Of a DNA stretch of 64,000 nucleotides, positions 51,062 to 58,808 are shown piece by piece. A program made the translations under genes and the position numbers. The notes under the pieces are model-generated. The model saw nothing but the letters and a program-made list of their open reading frames with translations, did not search any database and was not told the origin of the DNA. Position 1 is the stretch's first letter, and the number at the start of each line of letters is the position of its first letter. The stretch comes from a bacterium (GTDB lineage: Bacteria; Bacillota; Clostridia; Oscillospirales; Oscillospiraceae), in contig SFVI01000002.1 of the NCBI GenBank assembly GCA_004560305.1, positions 1 to 64,000 of the forward strand, given 5' to 3'.

Positions 51062-51095
51062 AAACAGCTCACACGGAGAACCGTGTGAGCTGTTT
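51062..51095 (-). terminator. Terminator of the minus-strand bai operon
   Basis: The perfect stem AAACAGCTCACACGG / CCGTGTGAGCTGTTT is followed on the minus strand by TTTT (complement of 51058-51061), 33 nt after the baiF stop. Confidence 0.9.
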
Positions 51096-51128
51096 GTAGA
51101 TTATGCTGTTTCAGCCTTCAAGGCGAAA

Positions 51129-52383
51129 TCAATGCTGGGGAGGATAGGGCAGGCCGATGCGCTTGCACTGATTCTCGGGATCCCAGAAGAAGCGCCACTC
51201 AACATACAGCTTGTTGCGGGCGGTGTCGGCAGGAGTCCAGGTGGCCAGCTCCTTGCTCTTGTACATGGCGTCGATCTGCTCGTCGGTGTAGCCGAAGTCC
51301 TTCATGACCTCGCGGTTGTGCTCGCCGAAGCAGGGAGCAGCAGCAACGATCTGAGAGGGGTGCTTCTTGAAGATATTGGTGATACCAATGCCCTTCATCT
51401 TGCCGAAGCACTGGTCTTCCCACTCCACCAGGTTCTCACGGGCCTCGAACTGAGGATCCTTCAGGATGTCCTCAGGACCGTAGGCGCGCTGGCAGGGAAC
51501 GCCGGCCTTGTTGAAGATCTCTTCCAGCTCATCGCAGGTGTGCTCAATGCAGAACTTCTCCAGGAGTCTCTCAGCCTTCTGGCCCAGAGGATCGTAGAGA
51601 GGAATGCCGGTGCACTTGTCGGGGAAGTCCACGCCCTGCTTGCCCATGCCGATGATGGGATAGCCGCGGGAGACGGGGCCCTGGCCGGCGATGGCGACGA
51701 ACATGGAGCCGCCGTCCTTGGTGTCGTAGAAGGAGAAGCAGCAGGCCATATCGTGCTTGTTGCCGGTACGGTAGGGAACAGGCTCGCCTCTTCTGGGCGC
51801 TGATGTAGCCAGCCAGAGCCACGATGCAGGTGTTGTAAGCAGTGACATAGTCAGACAGGAAGGGGTTGACCTTCAGAGGAGCGGAGGTGGGGCTGACGCC
51901 GTTCATGTACATGTAACCGCCCATGGCCTGGCCGGAAACGTCGTAGGAGGCCTTGTCCTTGTAGGGACCAAACTGGCCGTAACCGGAAACGTGAACGATG
52001 GTCAGAGCCTTGTTGTGCTCCCACAGCACGGAGTCGGTCAGACCGCGCTTGGCGTAGGAACCGGGACGGCCGGCCTCGATCCAGATGTCGGCCCACTCAA
52101 TGCACTTGAGGAACAGGTTCTTGCCCTTGGGCTTGGCAACGTCGATGGTGATGGAGTACTCGTTGCGGTGGCACTGAGCCCACGCGGTGGTACCACGGGT
52201 CTGGCAGGCGATGTTGGGGGACTCGGCCTGGAGGACCTTTGCGCCCATCTCAGCCATCAGGCAGCCGGCGAAGGGGCCGGCGATGTTGGTGCCGGAAACG
52301 AAAACCTTAACGCCCTGGAGAACGCCAAACTGGGGATACTCATTCCAGCTCTGAGTAAGCTTGTTGTCGATAGTCTTAAACAT
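51129..52383 (-). pseudogene. baiF: BaiF-like CoA transferase (CaiB/BaiF family), frameshifted with internal deletion
   Basis: The first 199 codons (from the ATG at 52383) encode the N-terminal half of a type III CoA transferase, up to AGYISAQKR. At about 51785 the sense moves to another frame (GEPVPYRTGNKHDMACCF onward) that runs to the stop at 51129. Compared with family members, about 27 residues between AQK and the RTGN motif are missing. These are the ones that normally contain the GKGxxxDV segment with the catalytic aspartate. So the lesion is a deletion plus a frameshift, not just one lost base. BaiF-type enzymes move CoA between bile acids. The gene is fourth in the baiA-B-G-F operon, with an AGAAAGGAAAG site. 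Confidence 0.85.
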
Positions 52384-52505
52384 ATTCGACTTTCCTTTCT
52401 CTTATAAGTTTTCTTTAGGCAGCGGGGCCGTTGCCGGCTCCCGCCGCATAAATACATGAGATTGTTTGGGGCAACAGGGTTGCCCGGGAGATGATTCTGA
52501 TAATC

Positions 52506-53927
52506 TCAGGCCTGCTCGGCAGCTTTGGCACGGACGGTGGGCAGCAGGAAGCAGACAAAGATACCAACCAGAACACAAACCAGCTGAACCAGCGCCACGG
52601 TGTGCAGAGCACTGGTGGCAGCAGCGGGGACAGCCATGCCGGAGGCAGCCTTACCGGCCATACCGGTGACAAACATGGGAACAAAGATGGCAACACCGAA
52701 GGGAGCGCACATATCCTTGAACACATTGAAGGTACCGGAAGCGGAGGAGGACTCGGTGGGAGCAACGCCGGACAGAGCCACCTTCATGAAGATGGTAGTG
52801 TTGCCGCCGAGACCAAGACCGACGAAGAACAGGGCGCCGCCCATCTGCAGGATGCCGGAGTTCTCATTGATCAGCAGCATGATGGCAGAGCCGAGGGCAA
52901 CAAACAGAAGTGCGACAGCGGCAACGACTTTGGGCTCCTTCTTATCGGACATGGGGCCAAGAACGATGGTGCCAATGGCCATACCCAGGTATTCGATGGA
53001 CATTGCCACGCTGGCCACAGAAGCCTTGTCAACCGCGTAACCATAACGGATGATCTCGGTCAGGCAGGCGGTCATCAGACCCTGGGTGAGGAACAGAACA
53101 ATGACGGGAAGAACGAAATTCTTGCGGGCAATGAACTTGCCGCTGAGGATGGGGCTGGCCGCCTTCTTCTCTACAGCAACCAGGATCAGCAGGCTGACAA
53201 CAGCAACAGCGACGGAGACCAGTGTGGTAACAGCGGTCCAACCGTTCTGCTGACCGAAGGTGGGGATGCAGACCAGCGCGCCGAACATCAGCAGCACGAA
53301 CAGGGCGCCGCCCCAGTCAAAGCCCTTCATGGAACCCTTGGGGACATTGGGATTGTCCTTGACCATGAAGAAGCAGAGGGCAAAGGAAATCACGCACAGG
53401 ACAACGCAGATCCACATGACGATACGCCATGCGTCGGCGGTGCCGATGACGGCCATGAGAATACCGCCCAGCGTGGGTCCAAAGATAACCATGCCGCAGG
53501 CGATGGCCATGTAAATGGTAAAGCCCTGGCCCATCTTCTCAGGCGGGAAGTCCATCATGATGTAAGCCATGACCACAGGAGCGATACCGGCAGCGCCAAT
53601 ACCGACCATGAAGCGGAAGACCAGCAGCAGGGGGATGTTTGCGGGGCAGATGGCGATCAGCGCCTGACCTACGGTGTACAGCCCCATGGCGACCAGCAGC
53701 ATCTTGCGGCGGCCCAGGGTACCGCCCAGCTTGCCCATGATAGGCGCCATGGCGGCGGCAGCCAGGGAGTAGGCCAGGGTAATAAAGGTCAGCGCAGAGT
53801 CAGCATTCCACGCGGTGGAAATGGCAGTGGGAACGGAAGCGGTAAAACCACCGCAAAGGCTCAGCACCGCAGCGGCAATGGCGTATGGAATAAAGCCCTT
53901 CATATAATTGTTCTGGGTGTTTTCCAC
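52506..53927 (-). CDS. baiG: Bile acid transporter BaiG (MFS)
   Basis: The protein is 473 aa from the GTG at 53927 (AAGGAG upstream; the TTG at 53951 lacks a site), which makes its N-terminus match BaiG. It has about fourteen TM segments in the DHA2-like layout. Landmarks are KGFIPYAIAAAVLSL, GKLGGTLGRRKMLL (MFS motif A), the FGPTLGGILM helix, and MSDKKEPKVVAAV. BaiG imports primary conjugated or free bile acids with protons in C. scindens. The neighbours baiB and baiF-like, in the same operon, support that role here. Confidence 0.92.
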   Translation of the reverse strand: MENTQNNYMKGFIPYAIAAAVLSLCGGFTASVPTAISTAWNADSALTFITLAYSLAAAAMAPIMGKLGGTLGRRKMLLVAMGLYTVGQALIAICPANIPLLLVFRFMVGIGAAGIAPVVMAYIMMDFPPEKMGQGFTIYMAIACGMVIFGPTLGGILMAVIGTADAWRIVMWICVVLCVISFALCFFMVKDNPNVPKGSMKGFDWGGALFVLLMFGALVCIPTFGQQNGWTAVTTLVSVAVAVVSLLILVAVEKKAASPILSGKFIARKNFVLPVIVLFLTQGLMTACLTEIIRYGYAVDKASVASVAMSIEYLGMAIGTIVLGPMSDKKEPKVVAAVALLFVALGSAIMLLINENSGILQMGGALFFVGLGLGGNTTIFMKVALSGVAPTESSSASGTFNVFKDMCAPFGVAIFVPMFVTGMAGKAASGMAVPAAATSALHTVALVQLVCVLVGIFVCFLLPTVRAKAAEQA

Positions 53928-53986
53928 GAATAAATCCAACTCCTTACTCAAACGATAGGCAAAGAAAGCACGGACCGGGGAAATGT

Positions 53987-55510
53987 TCAGAAGCCTTTTT
54001 TTAGGCTCTCCTCGATCAGGATGCTTCTCACCACTTTTCCGCTTTCGTTGCGGGGGATGGAATCCATAAATTCAAAAGACTTGGGGATCTTATAGGGAGG
54101 CAGGAAGTTCAGCGCGTGCTTGATCAGCTCCTTGGAGGTGACAGGCTCGCTGCTCTCCACGATAGCGTGAATGCGATGGCCCCACTCACTATCGGGCAGA
54201 CCGACCACAACCGCGTCAACCACCTTCTTGTGCTTTTTCAGCACCGTTTCCACCTCGGCCGCGAATACATTCTCACCGCCGGTGACGATCATGTCGCTGC
54301 GGCGGTCAGCAAAGTAAAGGAAACCGTCAGCGTCCAGATAGCCCATGTCGCCCACGCTCTTGTAGCCCTGGGCATCGGCCTCAATAGGGGCGATGTTTTT
54401 GTAGACCACATTGGGGCTGTTGGGCCAGCGCATATAGATGCCGCCAATCTCACCGGCGGGAAGGGGATTCCCATCGTCATCACGGATGGCAATATCCCCA
54501 TCCAGCATCCTGCCGACGCTGCCGGGGTGCTTGAGCCAATCATCGCCCCGGATGCTGGTCATGCCGATGCACTCGGTCATGGAGTAGATCTCATAAAGCC
54601 GTTCGGGGGCAATAATCTCCAGCCACTGCCGCTTCAGATCGGCAGAGCAGATGCCGCCGGTGTGGCACAGGACCTTGACGCTCTGAAAGTCCTCCTTGGT
54701 GAAGCCGGGCAGCTTGATGATCCGCTGCATCAGGGTGGGCACCATCTGAATGTACTCCACCTGATATTTCTTCACCAGGTCAACGATCAGCTGGGCGTCG
54801 AAGCCGGCCGGCATGATCAGCGTGTTGCCGCAGTAAAGACCGTTGAAGGCAGCGGTATGGGGCGCGCCGTGAAACAGCGGACCGGCCAGCAGCTGGCGCA
54901 TTTCAAAACCCATGCCGGAGATATAAAACCAGGCCTTCAGACCCTCGTCACTCTCGCCGGGAGCATAGTTCTGCTGGATGACCTTGGTCTTGCCGGTGGT
55001 GCCGCCGGAGCAGTTGGCCATGTTGGGGATGGCCTTGATATCGGGCGGCATGGTTTCGGGATAAGCCTCGCTCAGGTTCTTCAGTTCAGCGGTGCTGAGA
55101 CTTTCATAACCGTCGGGCTTGCGGCGGTTGGTGACCACCAGGGCAGGAGAGACACAGGCGCAGATCTCCGCCATGTTCTTCTGGGGCGCCTTGTTGGACA
55201 CCGGCACATAGCAGCCGCCGGCTTTCCAGATACCAAAAGCCAAGGCAATATGGGTGGGGATGTTGGGCAGTGCCACCACCACGCTCTTGCCGGGGACAAT
55301 TCCCTTATCCATCAGGTACCAGGCGATGCGGTTGGAGAGCTGCTCCAGGCCACGCCAGGTCATCACCGATTCCTTGTTTTCCGGGGAAATGTAGATAATT
55401 GCGGGGGCGTCAGGCTTGGCCCGGGCGATATCCGCAAGCTGTCTGCCGGGGGTGAAAAAACTCTCCTCACCGGTGTTGAAGATGTTGAAATGCTCAGTAG
55501 TGGCTCCCAT
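53987..55510 (-). CDS. baiB: Bile acid-CoA ligase BaiB
   Basis: The 507-aa ANL-superfamily ligase forms the bile acyl-CoA thioester that starts 7-dehydroxylation. Motifs: P-loop NCSGGTTGKTK (about residues 168-178), the BaiB-typical GMGFEMRQLLAGPLFHGAPH region, IYSMTECIGMTSIRGD, and the hinge/C-domain FADRRSDMIVTGGENVF. The extended similarity to C. scindens BaiB that I recall runs nearly end to end. It is second in the minus-strand operon; a 10-bp hairpin (55541-55564) lies in the gap from baiA. Confidence 0.94.
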   Translation of the reverse strand: MGATTEHFNIFNTGEESFFTPGRQLADIARAKPDAPAIIYISPENKESVMTWRGLEQLSNRIAWYLMDKGIVPGKSVVVALPNIPTHIALAFGIWKAGGCYVPVSNKAPQKNMAEICACVSPALVVTNRRKPDGYESLSTAELKNLSEAYPETMPPDIKAIPNMANCSGGTTGKTKVIQQNYAPGESDEGLKAWFYISGMGFEMRQLLAGPLFHGAPHTAAFNGLYCGNTLIMPAGFDAQLIVDLVKKYQVEYIQMVPTLMQRIIKLPGFTKEDFQSVKVLCHTGGICSADLKRQWLEIIAPERLYEIYSMTECIGMTSIRGDDWLKHPGSVGRMLDGDIAIRDDDGNPLPAGEIGGIYMRWPNSPNVVYKNIAPIEADAQGYKSVGDMGYLDADGFLYFADRRSDMIVTGGENVFAAEVETVLKKHKKVVDAVVVGLPDSEWGHRIHAIVESSEPVTSKELIKHALNFLPPYKIPKSFEFMDSIPRNESGKVVRSILIEESLKKGF

Positions 55511-55540
55511 AAGAAATGCCTCTTACATCATTTATAGGGT

Positions 55541-55564
55541 GCTGCCGGCGTAAACGCCGGCAGC
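55541..55564 (-). promoter_or_regulatory. Intercistronic hairpin between baiA-like and baiB
   Basis: A perfect 10-bp stem GCTGCCGGCG / CGCCGGCAGC with a TAAA loop and no T-tract on the minus strand. It is comparable in placement to the hairpins inside the hpd operon. Confidence 0.6.
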
Positions 55565-55584
55565 TTCGGTTGAAACCGGTTTAA

Positions 55585-56352
55585 TTACTTGGGCTGGTTG
55601 TTGGGACGGTAGCCGCCGTCGACCTGCAGGCAGGCGCCGGTGATGTAGGAAGCGGCGTCAGAGGCCAGGAACATCATGGCATTGGCGATGTCCTCGGGCT
55701 GGCCGAAGCGCTTCATGGGGATGGTGTCGCCAACGGACTTCTTGGCAAAGTCAGGCATGGAAGCGACCATATCGGTGGCCACAACGCCGGGAGCGATGCA
55801 GTTGACGCGGACGCCCTTGTCAGCGAAGGAGTAAGCCAGGGACTTGGTCATGGCGATGACAGCAGCCTTGGAGGCGGGGTAGGGCAGACCGGTGGGAGTG
55901 CCGTAAACGCCGGCCACGGAAGCGGTATTGATGATGCAGCCCTTGGTCTTGAGCAGGTAGGGGATGGCGTACTTGCTCATGTTGAAGACGGCCTTCTGGT
56001 TCAGGTTGCAGACGGTGTCCCACTCGGACTGTTTCAGCTTGGTGATCCAAACGCTGCAGTCGGTGCCGGCGTTGTTGATGAGAACGTCGATGCGGCCCCA
56101 CTTGGCTTCCACTTCTTTGAACAGGTCCTGAGCGGCCTTGAAGTCGCACAGGTCGATGGCCTTGGTCATGACCTCGTAGTCGGGGTTGATCTCCTTGAGG
56201 GCGGCCAGAGCCTTGGCGCCGGTCTCCTCATAGTGGCTCAGGAAGCAAACCTTTGCGCCGCCGGCCAGGAAGCCCTTGACAGCTGCAAAGCCGATACCAC
56301 GGCTGCCGCCGGTGACGACTACAACTTTACCGTTGAACTGATTCTCAAACAT
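55585..56352 (-). CDS. baiA: Short-chain dehydrogenase, BaiA-like hydroxysteroid dehydrogenase
   Basis: The 255-aa SDR has the cofactor loop TGGSRGIG (14-21), NNAG (93-96) and the catalytic S145, Y158, K162. The C-terminus ends VDGGYRP, like BaiA. BaiA oxidises the 3alpha-hydroxyl of bile acyl-CoA in the second step of the pathway. The residues after the second strand (FLSHYE) do not clearly fix NAD versus NADP. The assignment to 3alpha position rests on its place as first gene of the bai operon; another hydroxyl position (7 or 12) cannot be excluded. Confidence 0.85.
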   Translation of the reverse strand: MFENQFNGKVVVVTGGSRGIGFAAVKGFLAGGAKVCFLSHYEETGAKALAALKEINPDYEVMTKAIDLCDFKAAQDLFKEVEAKWGRIDVLINNAGTDCSVWITKLKQSEWDTVCNLNQKAVFNMSKYAIPYLLKTKGCIINTASVAGVYGTPTGLPYPASKAAVIAMTKSLAYSFADKGVRVNCIAPGVVATDMVASMPDFAKKSVGDTIPMKRFGQPEDIANAMMFLASDAASYITGACLQVDGGYRPNNQPK

Positions 56353-56558
56353 TGGACATTTTCCTTTCTTTTAAAGAAATTTGTTTGTTCGGGGCTTTCC
56401 CGGAGCCCCTTACGTATGCCACCAGAATGATGTCTATTGGAACGACAATATTTTAACAGAACTGACAGAAAACAGTATGCCGAAGATTTGCCTTTTCGTA
56501 CAAGTGGATGTGACAAAAAATGAGATTCTATGTACATGATGCCGAGGTATAGTAAAGA

Positions 56559-56587
56559 CTGCCAAATGGAAAAAACCAATATGGCAG
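56559..56587 (-). promoter_or_regulatory. Candidate operator/promoter region of the minus-strand bai operon
   Basis: An imperfect 29-bp palindrome with outer arms CTGCCA / TGGCAG and inner TGG / CCA lies in the 348-nt gene-free gap (56353-56700) upstream of baiA. A TACTAT -10-like box follows on the minus strand at 56549-56554. The remaining part of the gap is AT-rich and shows no gene. Confidence 0.4.
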
Positions 56588-56700
56588 CCTTGTTTGAAAG
56601 AAATAACCGTTTGATTATTCAAAAAACAGAATTAATTCAGTGATTAAATTTTTTGAAGCAAATGAATGAAAAATCCAGCTTGTGCAAAATCACAACAAAT

Positions 56701-57297
56701 CTACTTTTTCTCCCCGCTGCCGCTGTAATGCTTGAAATAGGCCTTGGGCATCTTCTCGGTGAGGATCCCCAGCAGGTCCATCATATAGCAGAAGCAGATG
56801 CTGGTGCTGTCGTCGCTGCGGACGTTCATCTCTCCCAGCAGCCCGTTCATGGAATCGTTGGCGATATCAGCCAGCAGCCCTGTGAGGTACACCACCGGCG
56901 GCTCTGAGGTGACATAGAACTGCTCCATCTTCAGGTAAGGGTTGGCGATCATGTAGACATAGGTGCCGCTGTTCATGCGGCTGTCAACGATCTCCAGCAT
57001 CTTGCCGATATCGGGGATAAAGCGGTAGCGGTGGAAGGGCCCCAGGTTGATCAGCGTATTGGGCTTGAGCTTGTACTCAATTCCGTTGACCACCATTTTT
57101 CCTGTACCGGCACGCACCAGCATAAAGACCTGGTCCCGGTTGTTGGCATAGGGCGTAGGGGCCTTGATACGGCGCAGATGGGTACGGATATCCTCGGGCA
57201 GCACGTTGTTTGTGAAATAGTCGTGGGCACCGGAAAAATTGGAATTAATGGTGATGGGGCTCTTGCCCTCGTTCTCAAAGGTGTTTTTATTAGCCAT
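56701..57297 (-). CDS. Free-standing AraC-type cupin sensor protein
   Basis: The protein is 198 aa from the ATG at 57297 (GGGAGGGAGAGC site). It resembles the N-terminal cupin ligand-binding half of AraC regulators: YANNRDQVFMLVRAGTGKMVVNG, then LKPNTLINLGPFHRYRFIP, but it has no helix-turn-helix. Its start overlaps the last 8 nt of the double-HTH AraC gene, so both are made in a coupled way and may form a heterodimeric regulator. The C-terminal half is helical (MMDLLGILTEKMPKAYFKHY). Sensing a bile acid is an inference from the locus. Confidence 0.8.
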   Translation of the reverse strand: MANKNTFENEGKSPITINSNFSGAHDYFTNNVLPEDIRTHLRRIKAPTPYANNRDQVFMLVRAGTGKMVVNGIEYKLKPNTLINLGPFHRYRFIPDIGKMLEIVDSRMNSGTYVYMIANPYLKMEQFYVTSEPPVVYLTGLLADIANDSMNGLLGEMNVRSDDSTSICFCYMMDLLGILTEKMPKAYFKHYSGSGEKK

Positions 57298-58534
57298 TGC
57301 TCTCCCTCCCGCTGCAGCGCCGTTTTCTGAATTCCCCGGGGGACATGCCATTGATGTCATAGAACACCCGGCCCATGGTGCGGCCGGAGCCGAAGCCCGA
57401 CTCAATGGCGATATCCACCGTGGGAAGGTCCGTAGTGGTCAGCAGAGCCTCGGCATAGCGCACCCGGAATTGGGACAGGATCTGTTTGAAGCTGGTGTTC
57501 AGCCGGGATTTGAACTGGATGCGCAGGATACTGCCGGAAGTATAAAGCTCTCTGGCCAGAATATCCACGTCGATATATTCCGTCATATTCTCGTACAGGT
57601 AGCTGATCACCGAGATCAGCGTCTCGCTCATGATCATGCCCCGGTAGACCTTGCCGTTTCTGCCGTTACAGAGCATCTGCTCCCGGTAGGTCTGGGGCGT
57701 GACGCCGGTGAGGGCCTTGAAGCGCCGGAAGAAGGTAATCTCCATATTGAAGCCGGAGATGGAGGCGATATAGTCAAAAGGCAGGCTGTCATACAGAAAG
57801 AAGGAGGTGGCCAGTACCAGCCGCAGCCGGTTCAGATACTGGTTGAAATTCAGCCCCGTAGCCACCAGCAGTGCATGGTTCAGGGCAGCTTCTGTCACCT
57901 TGGGGCCAATGGCCTTGGCCACCTGGGCAGCGGTAAGGTCCTTGGTGCTGTGGGTGGCCATATAGAGACTGGCCTGGCGGCCCAGAGGCATATTTTCAAA
58001 CTTATACTGCCCCTTCATGCTGTGGGTCACCCGGTTGTACAGCAGCTCGATCTTCCGCAGGTAGGAGCTGCGGATAATGGCGGAGCCACGGGTATTCTTT
58101 TGGGCCAGTTCTTTAAACTGACAGAACAGCCGGATGAGAGCGTCCATACCCTCGCTGTCCGGCCCAACCACCGGCAGACCGTTGACGATCTCTGCCTCAA
58201 CGTTGAGACTGATCTTGTTGAAGGTATAGTAGCTGAGCAGCTGGTAATCGTAGGCACAGACCCAGATATGAAGCTGCTCGCCGAAATTGGGGCAGATGGT
58301 CAGCACTTGGGAGCCCTGAATCCAGGACACACAGCCGGGCTCCACAGAAAACTCCTCGCCGTTGATGATGAAAACGCCCTTGCCTTCCCGCACCAGGATG
58401 AAATAGCTATCGATCTCCAGCACAGGGAACATTTCCTGACTGATGGTATATTCCTGCAGCTGCAGGTATTTGTCGGGCCCGCAGAAGATATTGCTTCTGG
58501 GTGTCTCGCACAATGGTCTGCATTTCTTTTTCAT
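57290..58534 (-). CDS. AraC-family regulator with two tandem HTH domains
   Basis: The 414-aa protein has an N-terminal cupin-like sensor (about residues 20-110; YFILVREGKGVFIINGEEFSV split by a turn). A first AraC DNA-binding domain follows at about 187-287 (ending SGFNMEITFFRRFKALTGVTP). A second complete one lies at about 305-404 (DVDILARELYTSGSILRIQF; ESGFGSGRTMGRVFYDINGMSP). AraC proteins normally have one. The gene sits between baiA and baiH and is coupled to the cupin gene after it, so it is the likely regulator of the cluster, in the place where AraC-type bai regulators occur in other species. Confidence 0.88.
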   Translation of the reverse strand: MKKKCRPLCETPRSNIFCGPDKYLQLQEYTISQEMFPVLEIDSYFILVREGKGVFIINGEEFSVEPGCVSWIQGSQVLTICPNFGEQLHIWVCAYDYQLLSYYTFNKISLNVEAEIVNGLPVVGPDSEGMDALIRLFCQFKELAQKNTRGSAIIRSSYLRKIELLYNRVTHSMKGQYKFENMPLGRQASLYMATHSTKDLTAAQVAKAIGPKVTEAALNHALLVATGLNFNQYLNRLRLVLATSFFLYDSLPFDYIASISGFNMEITFFRRFKALTGVTPQTYREQMLCNGRNGKVYRGMIMSETLISVISYLYENMTEYIDVDILARELYTSGSILRIQFKSRLNTSFKQILSQFRVRYAEALLTTTDLPTVDIAIESGFGSGRTMGRVFYDINGMSPGEFRKRRCSGRESNG

Positions 58535-58575
58535 GCGCTCACCCCTATGGAATATTGTTTCATAGAAACAGAATG

Positions 58576-58613
58576 TAGTGTATGGAAGGAAAATGTCCTG
58601 CCTTGATACACTA
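58576..58613. promoter_or_regulatory. Inverted repeat upstream of the double-HTH regulator
   Basis: A perfect 8-bp inverted repeat TAGTGTAT (58576-58583) and ATACACTA (58606-58613), about 30 bp centre to centre, lies 42-79 nt before the regulator start. The right half belongs to TGATACAC (58604-58611), which recurs as GTGTATCA at 60991-60998 upstream of baiH. Confidence 0.5.
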
Positions 58614-58734
58614 TATTCAACATAAATGTAACAGAGAATGCAAAAAAAATCAAGAATTAGTGAGAAGCATTTTTAAATATTTTAAGTTTTCATTGCTCCC
58701 TATGGGGCACATTCCGCTTAAACAACAGGATTGG

Positions 58735-58770
58735 AAAAAACTCCCATCCTGCCGTAAAACAGGATGGGAG
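58735..58770 (-). terminator. Terminator of baiH
   Basis: A perfect 11-bp stem CTCCCATCCTG / CAGGATGGGAG with an eight-base loop, followed on the minus strand by TTTTTT, 38 nt after the baiH stop. Confidence 0.92.
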
Positions 58771-58808
58771 CCGGATATGAAACAATGACGATTGCTGCAG
58801 GCCGGAAC

